A stretch of 40,614 nt of DNA. Origin: Chloroflexota bacterium (GTDB lineage: Bacteria > Chloroflexota > Anaerolineae > Caldilineales > Caldilineaceae). Shown one piece after another: positions 8,164 to 16,250 of this stretch. Position numbers and translations under genes: made by a program. How positions within the stretch are numbered: the first letter of the stretch is position 1; the number at the start of each line of letters is the position of its first letter. Where the stretch lies: positions 1 to 40,614 of the forward strand of contig QEUW01000021.1 in assembly GCA_003577005.1 (NCBI GenBank), in the 5' to 3' direction. The notes below the pieces were generated by a model that made no database searches, was not told the origin of the DNA, and saw only the letters and a program-made list of their open reading frames with translations.

Positions 8164-8541
8164 TCATACAGCAATCAAGACCGGGGGCTTTTCCACCGAT
8201 GTAATCGGTACGGTCGCTGTCAGAGAGGGTGTGTAGGTGGAGACTTTGAGGATCTGACTGACTGGAGGCGTAGTGATCAAGTCGATCACCAAGTCTTGCC
8301 AGTCTGGTTCCAAATCTTCTAGCCCAGTCAGTGGGAAGCTCCGGGGACCCAAATGGGTAAGTTCGATCAGCACGGAAAAATCCATCAGGGTCAAGCCGAT
8401 TGCGCGTCGTTCCGCCCGGTTGAAGCGGAGGAGGATGTTATCGTTTAGCTCGACTGCGGCTGTTGCCTTTTCGCCTGGCGAGAACGAGATATAGAGGACA
8501 TATGCTTCCTTGTCGTAGGAATAGCTTGGTGTGTTGCTCAT
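8164..8541 (-). CDS. DUF2283-like protein, probable antitoxin-type partner
   Basis: Protein of 125 residues. The N-terminal half has the DUF2283 pattern: YDKEAYVLYISFSPGEKATAAVEL, then NILLRFNRAERRAIGLTLMD. DUF2283 proteins are small, often the second gene of two-gene toxin-antitoxin-like loci, which fits its position: its ATG starts 2 bases after the stop of the upstream small gene on the same strand. The C-terminal half (about 75 residues, including LEDLEPDWQDLVIDLITTP) is longer than the domain itself and unassigned. The first gene of the pair is broken while this one is intact. DUF2283 is confident; the antitoxin role is inference from arrangement. Confidence 0.75.
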   Translation of the reverse strand: MSNTPSYSYDKEAYVLYISFSPGEKATAAVELNDNILLRFNRAERRAIGLTLMDFSVLIELTHLGPRSFPLTGLEDLEPDWQDLVIDLITTPPVSQILKVSTYTPSLTATVPITSVEKPPVLIAV

Positions 8542-8543
8542 GA

Positions 8544-8888
8544 TTAGCGTCTGTTTAGCCGGATATGCTTGAAAAAGGCGGTTGCCACATAATTGTTGGG
8601 AATTGTCTCACCATTGTCATTTACATCAAACCCAAAAAGTACAATGACAACCACATGATTGAAGTCCTCTGGCAAATCCGCAAACGGATAGACATAGCGA
8701 TATTTGCGCGGGTTTAGCGGCTCTTGGCGCCGCCGGCCTCGTTGAATTGCAACCTTGAGTCGCTCTTCGTATGCTGCTAGTTCAGGATGGTTATCTGGTC
8801 CGACGATGTGTTACCAACGTTCTTCGGTTAGATAGATTGGATTGCCATCCCGATCAAATGCAACCCAACGTTTTCCCCTACCTGCCAT
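8544..8888 (-). pseudogene. Small toxin-like gene with an in-frame TAA at codon 26
   Basis: Reading the minus strand from ATG 8888 gives MAGRGKRWVAFDRDGNPIYL, then TEERW, a TAA stop at 8813-8811, and 88 more in-frame codons: HIVGPDNHPELAAYEERLKV, a basic stretch (RGRRRQEPLNPRKYRYV), and FNHVVVIVLFGFD ending NYVATAFFKHIRLNRR. This is the layout of small DUF4258/barnase-like toxin proteins (xLTEERWxHI ... HPEL ... VVVIV ... VTAY). A Gln codon CAA or CAG is expected at the stop, so one C-to-T change (CAA to TAA) explains it. The DUF2283 gene begins 2 bases after its stop. The family call is from memory of the pattern and is moderate; the interrupted frame is directly seen. Confidence 0.68.
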
Positions 8889-8942
8889 CTCTCATTTTCC
8901 TTGTTCACCCAGATTATAGCTCAACTCTTGCTGAGGTCAAAC

Positions 8943-9944
8943 ATGAATATCGATGCCCTCCCTATGCGCATTGCCGTCGGTCAGATGCGCGAGTTGACCG
9001 ACGAGAACATCCTCTTTATCAAACAGATGGGTATCCAGGATGTCCAGTTCAACTTTGTGGGCGGCGCACCACCCCTGCCCGGCGACGCCCGCTGGGAGTA
9101 CATGGACCTGGTGCGGCTGCGCACCCGTTGCGAAGACGCCGGCTTTCGTCTCAACGCCATCGAGAACGTGCCGACCCGATTTTACGACAAGGCCATGCTC
9201 GGTCTGCCCGGTCGCGACGAGCAGATCGAAAACATGCAGACCACCATTCGCAACATCGGCAAGGCGGGCATCCCCATCTTTGGCTATCACTGGATGCCCA
9301 ACAGCGTCTGGCGCACGTCGAACACCGCCCGCGCCCGCGGCGGCGCCGAGACGACGGCCTTTGACATGGAGTATGCCGAGGCGGCGCCCTTGACCCACGG
9401 TCGCGTCTTTAGCGAAGACGAGATGTGGGCCAACTACGAGTACTTTATTAAAGCCATCATGCCCGTGGCCGAGGAAGTGGGCGTACGGTTGGCGCTCCAC
9501 CCCGACGACCCGCCGGTGCCGATGTTGGGCGGCGTGGCGCGCATCATGCGCAACTTCGAGGGCTTCAAACGGGCCATCGAGACGGTGGACAGTCCCAACC
9601 ACGGCCTCGACTTCTGTGTCGGCTCGTGGAGCGAGATGAGCCCGGATGAATGCCTGAAGGGGCTGCGCTACTTTGCCGAGCGGGGCAAGATCTTCTACGT
9701 CCACTTCCGTGATGTGCTGGGGACCGTGCCCAAATTCCGCGAGGCCTTTATAGGTGAGGGCAACCTCAACATGTTCGAGGTGATGAAGATCCTCAAGGAG
9801 GCCGGCTTTAGGGGCTTTCTCATCGACGACCATGTGCCGCGCATGGTCGGTGACAGCGGTTGGGCCAGCCGCAGCCGCGCCTTTGCCAACGGCCAGATGA
9901 CGGCGTACCTGGAGATTTTGAATTCGGGGATGTTCGAGAACTGA
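8943..9944 (+). CDS. Mannonate dehydratase-like TIM-barrel enzyme (UxuA family)
   Basis: Protein of 333 residues related to D-mannonate dehydratase, which converts D-mannonate to 2-keto-3-deoxygluconate in uronate catabolism. Family metal-ligand positions are visible: H186 in ALHPDDPPVP, C225 in DFCVGSWSEM, H254 in YVHFRDV and D296 in LIDDHVP. ARARGGAETTAFD (129-141) matches the family's Arg/Gly-rich loop. The ATG at 8943 follows a GAGGT by five bases. It stands alone between the toxin-like locus (divergent) and the R-M island. A second family member (36356-37435) keeps the same motifs. Real UxuA enzymes are often slightly longer, so a related aldonate may be the substrate. Confidence 0.82.
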   Translation: MNIDALPMRIAVGQMRELTDENILFIKQMGIQDVQFNFVGGAPPLPGDARWEYMDLVRLRTRCEDAGFRLNAIENVPTRFYDKAMLGLPGRDEQIENMQTTIRNIGKAGIPIFGYHWMPNSVWRTSNTARARGGAETTAFDMEYAEAAPLTHGRVFSEDEMWANYEYFIKAIMPVAEEVGVRLALHPDDPPVPMLGGVARIMRNFEGFKRAIETVDSPNHGLDFCVGSWSEMSPDECLKGLRYFAERGKIFYVHFRDVLGTVPKFREAFIGEGNLNMFEVMKILKEAGFRGFLIDDHVPRMVGDSGWASRSRAFANGQMTAYLEILNSGMFEN

Positions 9945-9993
9945 GTTGAGAGGGGCGGTTGATGAAGATTAAGAAAACAAATCGTTAATCTCT

Positions 9994-10119
9994 CGTAGGT
10001 CACGCTACCAGCGTGACAATCGTCCGGATGAGTAGCGCCGTCGCCCTGGTAGGGCGACCTACGGTGCTACTCGATTTCCCGGAAAATCGTTACTCCGGTT
10101 GTCGATTTTCCGGGAAATC
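9994..10119. repeat. Two adjacent intergenic inverted repeats
   Basis: First, CGTAGGTCACGCTACCAG (9994-10011) pairs with CTGGTAGGGCGACCTACG (10046-10063) at 15 of 18 positions; a small GTCACGCT/AGCGTGAC hairpin overlaps it. Second, GATTTCCCGGAAAATCG (10073-10089) is perfectly reverse-complemented at 10103-10119. Both lie between convergent genes and may terminate transcription from either side. The rest of the 291-bp gap shows no gene. Confidence 0.78.
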
Positions 10120-10235
10120 CATCAAGACCGGACGTTCAGCTTCAGCCTGCCGCGCAATAGCAGCCTGCCTGATAGTTACATCTCAACCAAGGTCTGCCGG
10201 TCTTGCTCGGTTGCAGTAGAGGCGGTTGTCATGGC

Positions 10236-11117
10236 TCAAGGCTCCAGATTCAAGCCAAGCTGGAATGACTCGGTACTTACATTGACAACGACTTCACCCG
10301 GCGGCAGGAAGTTCGTGATGAGCACTTCTTCGTTGAGCACCCGCTGACTCTCAGCCTTTCGCACTTTCATGCCGGAAAATGCCTGCACGGGAATAATATA
10401 GTGCTGGGCATAGAGTTGGCGGACTTCAGGCTTATCATAAGACGAGAGAATCCACTGGCACTTAGCAACATGTAAACGGTTGGCAAGCCGTTGATGATCT
10501 TCCCAATTGCGCATATTGTGTGCATAATTGCATTTATTGTCGGGATAGGGTGGGTCGATATACATGACCACCTTGGGCCGGTCATAGCGTTCGATGCACG
10601 CTTCCCAGTCCAGGTTTTCAATGATGACGGTCTTTAGCCGTTGATGCACCGGCTGCAAACGTTCGCGTAGGTGCTTGATCGCGCCGATCAAACGATTACC
10701 GTGCCCACCATCTGAAATGGAGGTCTGAAAGCGGGGGTAGTTCAACTCGCCGCCCCAACCGGCCATGATGAGATAATAGAACCGATGTGCGCGCTGCACA
10801 TCGCTGAGAGTCGTTGGGGCTAATCCAGCAAGCCGCTCGAATTCGGCGCGCGCTACGAGCTCCCATTCAAACGAGTCGATCAAGGCTTCTGGTTGCTCTT
10901 TGAGGACACGGAAAAAATTGACGAGCTCCTGGTCAATATCGTTGAGGATCTCCACATCGCTTGGTGGTTTGGCAAAGAGCACCCAAGCTGCCCCAGCAAA
11001 AGGTTCAACATAACAAGTGTGCGGCGGCAAGAGGGAGACGATACGTTCACGGAATCTTGATTTGCCGCCAACCCATTTGATTGGGCTGTTTACTGCACGG
11101 TAGCCATTTGACTTCAT
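10236..11117 (-). CDS. DNA adenine methylase, D12 class (Dam/DpnM type)
   Basis: N6-adenine DNA methyltransferase of 293 residues. The SAM-binding start PIKWVGGKS (12-20), motif I EPFAGAAWV (38-46), catalytic motif DPPY (188-191, in MYIDPPYPDN) and the ENLDWEACI strand before it are all in place and in the order of the D12 family. Many family members methylate GATC, but the target cannot be read from sequence. It is divergent from a putative restriction endonuclease, which suggests a restriction-modification pair in which it protects the host. An AAGGAT ribosome site precedes the ATG. Codon use is AT-richer than in the flanking metabolic genes, consistent with transfer. Confidence 0.92.
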   Translation of the reverse strand: MKSNGYRAVNSPIKWVGGKSRFRERIVSLLPPHTCYVEPFAGAAWVLFAKPPSDVEILNDIDQELVNFFRVLKEQPEALIDSFEWELVARAEFERLAGLAPTTLSDVQRAHRFYYLIMAGWGGELNYPRFQTSISDGGHGNRLIGAIKHLRERLQPVHQRLKTVIIENLDWEACIERYDRPKVVMYIDPPYPDNKCNYAHNMRNWEDHQRLANRLHVAKCQWILSSYDKPEVRQLYAQHYIIPVQAFSGMKVRKAESQRVLNEEVLITNFLPPGEVVVNVSTESFQLGLNLEP

Positions 11118-11159
11118 CTCTTACTATCCTTCACTGGTGTTATGTTTGCTATAAGAACA

Positions 11160-11188
11160 AATGTACCACAAGAACTGCTAAGTATCAA
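11160..11188 (-). promoter_or_regulatory. Putative promoter of the methylase gene
   Basis: On the minus strand TTGATA (11188-11183), a 17-base spacer and TACATT (11165-11160) precede the methylase ATG by 42 bases. The -10 box is weak. It is the only reasonable minus-strand match in the 103-bp divergent region. Confidence 0.45.
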
Positions 11189-11220
11189 GCTTGTTTTCTG
11201 ATAAAACGGTTACAAGATCA

Positions 11221-12054
11221 ATGTCAAACATTACAATGTCGTTTGATGGCTTAATTCCATCTAGCACACTCTTTCAAAGGCTTCGCCTTGCTCTGAGTAC
11301 ATATCAAGACGGTAGTGGACAACTAAGTACAGCAGATGACAAAACACTGCCTGGTTGGCGCGATTTTGAGCGATCGGTTGCTTTTGTGTTCGGAGGCAAA
11401 GCACAAGAAAATAAAGCAATCTTTGATGTCATTGTCTCTGATGTCAATACCCCGGGCCATCTGATCGGTATCTCGTGCAAAATGCGCGGGACACTTAAAG
11501 AGACGCTGCGAAAAGGCTTTGTGACATTAGAATTGTCAAACTCTGCCGGGCAATTCTGGAATGCGATCAGAGAGTATGGCCTAAATGAACAGACCTACCG
11601 TGATTCTCCTTCTTTAGTGGGTACAGCTCTCATAGAAAGAGTGCGTCGCTGGCATGAAGCAGCAAGTATTACATCAGGTGGAAACGTGGATCTCTCGAAA
11701 AGTTTCTTTCTCACTCTATCTTGGGACCGGAAATCTGGACAGTATCAACTGCATCAATTCAGGCACGATCTGCCAGCCCCAGATGATCTAATGTGGAGCT
11801 TCCCAGATACCATAAGAAGCGGCGAACGCATACAAGGAAGACGATTGGTTGGTTTACATCAAGATCATAAGTTACTTGAGTGGTATGGACAGTCTGGAGG
11901 ACAATTAAAATATTACCCACTGACGAAGGACGCAATTTGGCAGTCCGAGCTATTCACATTGGAACCACTTCCTGATAATGCAGGTTCAAGCCACATTCTT
12001 CTTACGAAAATCCAAAGCTATTTTCCTGGACTCTGGGATAATCCAGTGGCTTAG
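11221..12054 (+). CDS. Putative type II restriction endonuclease
   Basis: Unassigned protein of 277 residues, divergent from the D12 methylase. A PD-(D/E)xK-like core is visible: E50 (WRDFERSVAFVFGG), D69 (AIFDVIVSD) and K87 in GISCKMRG. The D-spacer-xxK layout with Lys at the end of a strand and basic residues following is typical of restriction nucleases that inspect DNA, although Ser85 stands where Glu/Asp is usual. Cleavage and recognition site are unknown. A TTG at 11191 is possible, but ATG 11221 is favoured; no clear ribosome site supports either. The gene is markedly AT-richer than its neighbours. Its stop codon overlaps the convergent small gene by 4 bases. Nuclease identity is inferred from motif and context. 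Confidence 0.62.
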   Translation: MSNITMSFDGLIPSSTLFQRLRLALSTYQDGSGQLSTADDKTLPGWRDFERSVAFVFGGKAQENKAIFDVIVSDVNTPGHLIGISCKMRGTLKETLRKGFVTLELSNSAGQFWNAIREYGLNEQTYRDSPSLVGTALIERVRRWHEAASITSGGNVDLSKSFFLTLSWDRKSGQYQLHQFRHDLPAPDDLMWSFPDTIRSGERIQGRRLVGLHQDHKLLEWYGQSGGQLKYYPLTKDAIWQSELFTLEPLPDNAGSSHILLTKIQSYFPGLWDNPVA

Positions 12055-12281
12055 GGGCGGCGGTCACTAACATCTCTCTTTGGAGTTGCTGATGATAGCG
12101 TCTTGACCTGCTCTGTTAGGGTATTTACTTGTTTGCTGAGATTGTCCAACGTCAATGTCAGCCTTCTAATTTCCTGGTGATGCAGCACCACATTCTGTAA
12201 AACATGGCCTGTGACCATCTCGCTGGTGATCTGTTCACGCTTCCACAGGGACCAAAGTTTTTCTGGCTCGTATGCACTCAT
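12051..12281 (-). CDS. Small coiled-coil protein, unknown
   Basis: 76-residue protein, not recognised. It starts YEPEKLWSLWKREQITSEM, then a heptad-rich helix from about residue 40 (LTLTLDNLSKQVNTLTEQV) that should form a coiled coil, and a short basic tail. A good AGGGAGAAGGGA ribosome site precedes the ATG, supporting it as a real gene. It converges on and overlaps the endonuclease gene by 4 bases, and is divergent from the XRE regulator across a 110-bp region with a palindrome. It could be a control or accessory component of the R-M island; nothing in the sequence proves this. Confidence 0.55.
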   Translation of the reverse strand: MSAYEPEKLWSLWKREQITSEMVTGHVLQNVVLHHQEIRRLTLTLDNLSKQVNTLTEQVKTLSSATPKRDVSDRRP

Positions 12282-12324
12282 TTGTCCCTTCTCCCTTTGT
12301 GTCTATTTCAACTCGTTGATATTT

Positions 12325-12338
12325 AGAGCAATTGCTCT
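12325..12338. promoter_or_regulatory. 14-bp palindrome, putative operator
   Basis: AGAGCAATTGCTCT is a perfect palindrome in the divergent region between the small coiled-coil gene and the XRE regulator, 54 bases upstream of the latter. XRE proteins bind such dyads as dimers, so autoregulation is likely. TTGATA at 12316-12321 just beside it could be a -35 box. Confidence 0.55.
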
Positions 12339-12391
12339 CAAATCTTAGCATGTAGTTATCAGAATGTCAAGTCCTAATTCTATGAACTTCT

Positions 12392-12628
12392 ATGAATCGA
12401 TTTGGAGAGAAATTAAGGGTTTTGCGGAAAGAAAAAGAATTCACCTTACAACAACTCGGTGACCTACTCCAGGTGCATCATACATTTGTCTCCCAGCTTG
12501 AAACCGGCAAGCGCACCCCCAACGCCGCCATGATCCTCAAAATCGCCGACCTCTTCGGCGTCACCACCGACGTGCTCATGCGCGACGAACTGGAACTAGA
12601 CCTCGGCCCAAACGACAAAGCCACGTGA
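12392..12628 (+). CDS. XRE-family helix-turn-helix regulator
   Basis: 78-residue DNA-binding protein. The HTH is FGEKLRVLRKEKEFTLQQLG followed by DLLQVHHTFVSQLETGKRTP (about residues 4-43), then the fourth and fifth helices (MILKIADLFGVTTDVLM). It has the size of R-M controller (C) proteins and sits beside the methylase/endonuclease pair, with a perfect palindrome upstream, so control of that island is plausible. No ribosome site precedes the ATG, which may mean leaderless translation. Base composition changes inside the gene: the first 100 bases are AT-rich like the R-M island, the rest is GC-rich like the host genes. Confidence 0.85.
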   Translation: MNRFGEKLRVLRKEKEFTLQQLGDLLQVHHTFVSQLETGKRTPNAAMILKIADLFGVTTDVLMRDELELDLGPNDKAT

Positions 12629-12766
12629 CCCCTCTTGTCTCGACGGTGTAATTTTTTGTGTCCCTGTTTGTAACACTCCGGGATACCCGATCTGCGCGCA
12701 CATGGTGTTTACTGTAGCCGGGCAGAATACACCAAGTGGATCAATGCAGTACAAGAGGAGACCGAC

Positions 12767-15700
12767 ATGAACGGACCATATCAATTCAGACCCTTGCGCA
12801 ACACAAACAAATTCATCTCTACTATCCTGGTAGGCCTGATTCTATTGGCTGGCAGCCTGGCCTGGCGCAGCGGCGACGCCGTTGCCCAAGAGCTCCCCGG
12901 CGACCCGACCGCACGCCCGACTATGACGCTGACCGGCTCGCCACAGCCGCATATCACCACCAGCGGCGCGGTGGGCACGGCGGCCACATTTCAGTTGTCT
13001 CAGCCGTTGAACACTGTGTCGGCCGCGCTGGCCCAGAGCCAAACCGACTGGCAGCCCGACCTGACCGAAGACTTCGAGAACGGTCTGGGGCCGGTCTGGC
13101 AGGTGTTGGATGAGAGCGGCGACGGGTTCGAGCGACACTGGGGCATCAACGATTACTATGTGGACGAAGGAGCCCAGGCGCTCTGGGTAGCGTCCGGCGG
13201 CGCCGACGCCCTCGACCCCGTGCTGGATTACTATCCCCCCAATCTGGATACCTGGCTCATCACCGCCAACCCGATTGACCTGAGCAACGTCCAAATGGCG
13301 GATGTCGATTTTTCCATGTTCTATGACACGGAAGTGTTGGCCGACTATGCCTTTGTCGGCGCTTCGGTGGATGGGGAGAACTTCTACGGCCAATTCTGGA
13401 CCGGCGATTCTGGCGGTTTTCAGACCTTTAGCCTCGACCTCTCTGAGTTCATCGGCTATCCGCAGGTCTATATCGGCTTCTATTTCCACAGCGATGACAA
13501 CGCCAGCGAGAACGAAGGCGTCTGGCTCGACGACATCACCATCTGGACCTATGTCGATGATGGCCCGCCGCAGGGTAACGAGTCGGTCCAAAATGGCAAT
13601 TTTGAAACGGGCGAACTCAGTGGGTGGACCGTCCCGGACCTCTCAACGGTGATCGTGGTTCCAGCGGAGAACCCGGTCAACGGCGAGCACGTGGCCTTCT
13701 TTGGCGGCATCCCCAACGCCGACGAGATGTTCTACCAGGCGCTGGCCCTGCCCGACAGCGAGATCCAGAGCGCCACGGTGGGGCTCTGGGTCAACCTTTT
13801 TGGCGAAGAGATCGAGGAAGACGCCGACTATTTCTGTTCCGGCATCTATGATAGCAGCCTGACCGAGTTACTGGTCGATCTCGGCTGTCTGAACGGCGTC
13901 GAGGCGCTGATCGACACCTTTGAACCGGCCAACTGGTGGCAGGCCAAATTGACCCTGAGCGCCGAACAGTGGCAGGCGGTGCGCGGGCGCACGGTCAACC
14001 TGGCCTTTGAGATGTACACCGACGACTCGCTCAACACCACCGTCTACATCGATGATGTCACCTTCGAGATCGTCACCGGCGGGCTCTCCGGCGACCGCTT
14101 CGAACCCAATGATACGATTGCCGGGGCCACAACCGCTCAACTGGCCACCCCGCTCAACGACCTGAGCATCCACCAGGCCAATGACATCGACTATTTCAAG
14201 GTGGTGCTGGCGGAAAGTGGCTCATTTGTGGCCAATCTGGACGCCGCCAATACCGGTTCGCCGCTGGATGCCATTGCCACGTTGGTCGATGGCGCCGGCA
14301 AAACGCTCTGTGAAAACAACGACGACGGCCAGACGGTCGATCCCTACCTGATGTGCGAAGTGGAGGCCGACACCTACTATGTTCGAGTGGCGTCAGTCTC
14401 CGGCCAGGGGGGGCGCAATTACACCTATGCCATCCAGTTTGATCTGGCCACCGGTGGCAACCCGCCGCCCACACCGCCCCCGCCGCCGCCCACACCGGAA
14501 CCGCCGCCCAGCACTAACCCCAAACGAGCGTGGACAGCCATCCTCTACATCAACGGCGACAACAACCTGTGCAACTCCTATCTGCCGCTGCTCACGCGCA
14601 TGGAGCAGGAGTTGGGTGGGCGCATCGGACCCAACGGCTTTCTCTATGTCACCGTGCTCATCGACCTGGACCCGCGCTTCTGCAACGGCCAGGGCGGCAC
14701 GACGCGCTATCTGATCCAGCCGGGCGGCAACTACACCGACAACGTCAACCGCTGGAACATGGGCGAGCTCAACATGGGGGATGGGCAGACGCTGGTCAAC
14801 TTTGCCAACTGGGCCATGCAAAATTACCCCGCCGATAATTATTATCTCGCCGTGGACAATCATGGCGGCGGCGTCTCGGGCATTTCGTGGGATGACACCA
14901 ACGACCACGACAACATCGACAACGCCGAACTCCACGCCGCCCTCAAGGAGATCACACGCAACGGGACGCGCAAGCTGGCGCTCTTTGCCTACGAAGCCTG
15001 TCTCATGGCGATGTATGAAAACGCCTACGACCTGCGCAACTTTACCGATTATATCTTTGGCTTCTCCACCATCAGTTGGACCAACAACGCTTCGTACCCC
15101 TCCTATCTGGGTGATGCCCGCTTCACCGCCAACACGGATGCGCGCACCTTTGGCGACATCATGTTCGATGTCTATTTTGAGGCCGTGACCATGCCCTATG
15201 CGGTCTCGCTGGTCGAGTCGAGCAAGATGCAGGCGGTTCACGACGCGGTCAACCTCTGGGCCACTGCCCTGATCAACCAGGTGAACAGCTCGGCGCAGAG
15301 CATGGTCGCCGCCCGCAGCGCCACCCAGAAGATCGACACCAACAACGACGACGCACTCAGCGACGAAGACCGCTATCTCGACCTCTGGCACCTGGCCGAC
15401 CGCATGGCGGCGCAAGGGCTGGCGGCCAACGAGGCCGCGGTGCTCAAACAGGCCATCGAGGCGGCAGCCGTGCGCAAAGCCTTCCGCCCAGGCATTGCCC
15501 AACTGCCGGTGGATTACGCCAACACGCACGGGTTGAGCATCTTCTGGCCGCGCACGCCGGCCGGCAATTACGAGGATTACGTCGGCAACCGCATCTACAA
15601 CTCCACCCGCGAGGGCCAGTGGGATGAGTTCCTCCAGGCCTTCTTTACCGTGCTCCCCAACGGGCGCGGGCGCGGCGGCCTGAGCGCCGACTTGGGCGCT

Positions 15701-15772
15701 ATCGACCGCCGGCCCGCTGATTCTAGCACACAGCCGTCCATCAATCTCTATCTGCCGCTGGTGCAGCGGTAG
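12767..15772 (+). CDS. Secreted clostripain-like (C11) cysteine peptidase, multidomain
   Basis: Exported protein of 1001 residues. A signal peptide covers about 1-41 (FISTILVGLILLAGSLAW, ending near AVAQ). Two beta-rich jelly-roll-like segments follow (about 85-265, and 270-435 beginning NGNFETGELSGW). Next is a prepeptidase C-terminal domain (RFEPNDT ... NDIDYFKV, about 443-565), then a Pro-rich linker (about 569-585). The C11 peptidase starts at about 587 (AILYINGDNN), with catalytic His699 in VDNHGGG and Cys745 in YEACLMAM. C11 enzymes cut after Arg or Lys, but P1 preference here is unproven. The protein ends in INLYLPLVQR, resembling the short hydrophobic tail of many secreted Chloroflexota proteins. 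GAGGAG precedes the ATG by 6 bases. Long for the family because of the added N-terminal domains. Confidence 0.9.
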   Translation: MNGPYQFRPLRNTNKFISTILVGLILLAGSLAWRSGDAVAQELPGDPTARPTMTLTGSPQPHITTSGAVGTAATFQLSQPLNTVSAALAQSQTDWQPDLTEDFENGLGPVWQVLDESGDGFERHWGINDYYVDEGAQALWVASGGADALDPVLDYYPPNLDTWLITANPIDLSNVQMADVDFSMFYDTEVLADYAFVGASVDGENFYGQFWTGDSGGFQTFSLDLSEFIGYPQVYIGFYFHSDDNASENEGVWLDDITIWTYVDDGPPQGNESVQNGNFETGELSGWTVPDLSTVIVVPAENPVNGEHVAFFGGIPNADEMFYQALALPDSEIQSATVGLWVNLFGEEIEEDADYFCSGIYDSSLTELLVDLGCLNGVEALIDTFEPANWWQAKLTLSAEQWQAVRGRTVNLAFEMYTDDSLNTTVYIDDVTFEIVTGGLSGDRFEPNDTIAGATTAQLATPLNDLSIHQANDIDYFKVVLAESGSFVANLDAANTGSPLDAIATLVDGAGKTLCENNDDGQTVDPYLMCEVEADTYYVRVASVSGQGGRNYTYAIQFDLATGGNPPPTPPPPPPTPEPPPSTNPKRAWTAILYINGDNNLCNSYLPLLTRMEQELGGRIGPNGFLYVTVLIDLDPRFCNGQGGTTRYLIQPGGNYTDNVNRWNMGELNMGDGQTLVNFANWAMQNYPADNYYLAVDNHGGGVSGISWDDTNDHDNIDNAELHAALKEITRNGTRKLALFAYEACLMAMYENAYDLRNFTDYIFGFSTISWTNNASYPSYLGDARFTANTDARTFGDIMFDVYFEAVTMPYAVSLVESSKMQAVHDAVNLWATALINQVNSSAQSMVAARSATQKIDTNNDDALSDEDRYLDLWHLADRMAAQGLAANEAAVLKQAIEAAAVRKAFRPGIAQLPVDYANTHGLSIFWPRTPAGNYEDYVGNRIYNSTREGQWDEFLQAFFTVLPNGRGRGGLSADLGAIDRRPADSSTQPSINLYLPLVQR

Positions 15773-15785
15773 ACGAACAAGGGCC

Positions 15786-15961
15786 AAGGGTTGCGCAACT
15801 ATACTCAAATCAGAATGAGAACCGGAGTTCTACTTTACACCCGCATTCCGGGAAAGGGCCACAATGCTTCTCCGCAGAGTAGGCTCGCTGGCCCTTTCCC
15901 GGAATGCGAAAGGGAAAATCCGGGTTTCAAACTGAACGCAGTATAGAGTTGCGTAACCCTT
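15786..15961. repeat. Large nested inverted repeat after the peptidase gene
   Basis: Inner arms CGCATTCCGGGAAAGGGCCA (15842-15861) are perfectly reverse-complemented at 15889-15908. Outer arms at 15786-15805 and 15940-15961 (AAGGGTTRCGCAACT core) pair with one mismatch and a 2-base indel. The whole block is 176 bp within the 478-bp gap 15773-16250, which holds no gene. Confidence 0.85.
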
Positions 15962-15991
15962 GTTGCGGATTCCCCCTAGATAAACATCGGT

Positions 15992-16019
15992 AGAGGCGAG
16001 ACTCTCAGGTCTCGCCTCT
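15992..16019. terminator. Terminator-like hairpin
   Basis: AGAGGCGAGAC (15992-16002) and GTCTCGCCTCT (16009-16019) form a perfect 11-bp stem with a 6-base loop. No T-tract follows, so termination is possible but not certain. Confidence 0.55.
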
Positions 16020-16117
16020 GCTGTTGGCGGGGCTGGCGACTGATATGGACCTCATGAATTAGATAAAAGTGCCATCTGATTTCAACTTTTCTCTGGCTTG
16101 GGGTATAACTAATAGAC

Positions 16118-16187
16118 TATCTCAAAATCGATTGTGACTCTGGCACGCTTTCGAGCAGCACCGGGGTGGCACAGAGATTTTGAGATA
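16118..16187. repeat. 12-bp inverted repeat upstream of the second dehydratase
   Basis: TATCTCAAAATC (16118-16129) is reverse-complemented at 16176-16187, 63 bases before the GTG start. It could be a leader hairpin or a regulator site. Confidence 0.6.
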
Positions 16188-16250
16188 ATTTCTTAGAGGT
16201 GTCAGAATTCGTTTCGCATTCCCCAAAAGCAGTTTTAGGAGAATTAACCA

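Noticed and set aside
8937..9833. Minus-strand open frame of 298 codons
   Set aside because: Antisense to the mannonate-dehydratase-like gene; sequence is rich in His/Val/Asp with no motif.
14393..15808. Long minus-strand open frame of 471 codons
   Set aside because: It lies opposite the peptidase gene, has no recognisable domain, and reads low-complexity Val/Gly/His typical of a GC-rich antisense shadow.
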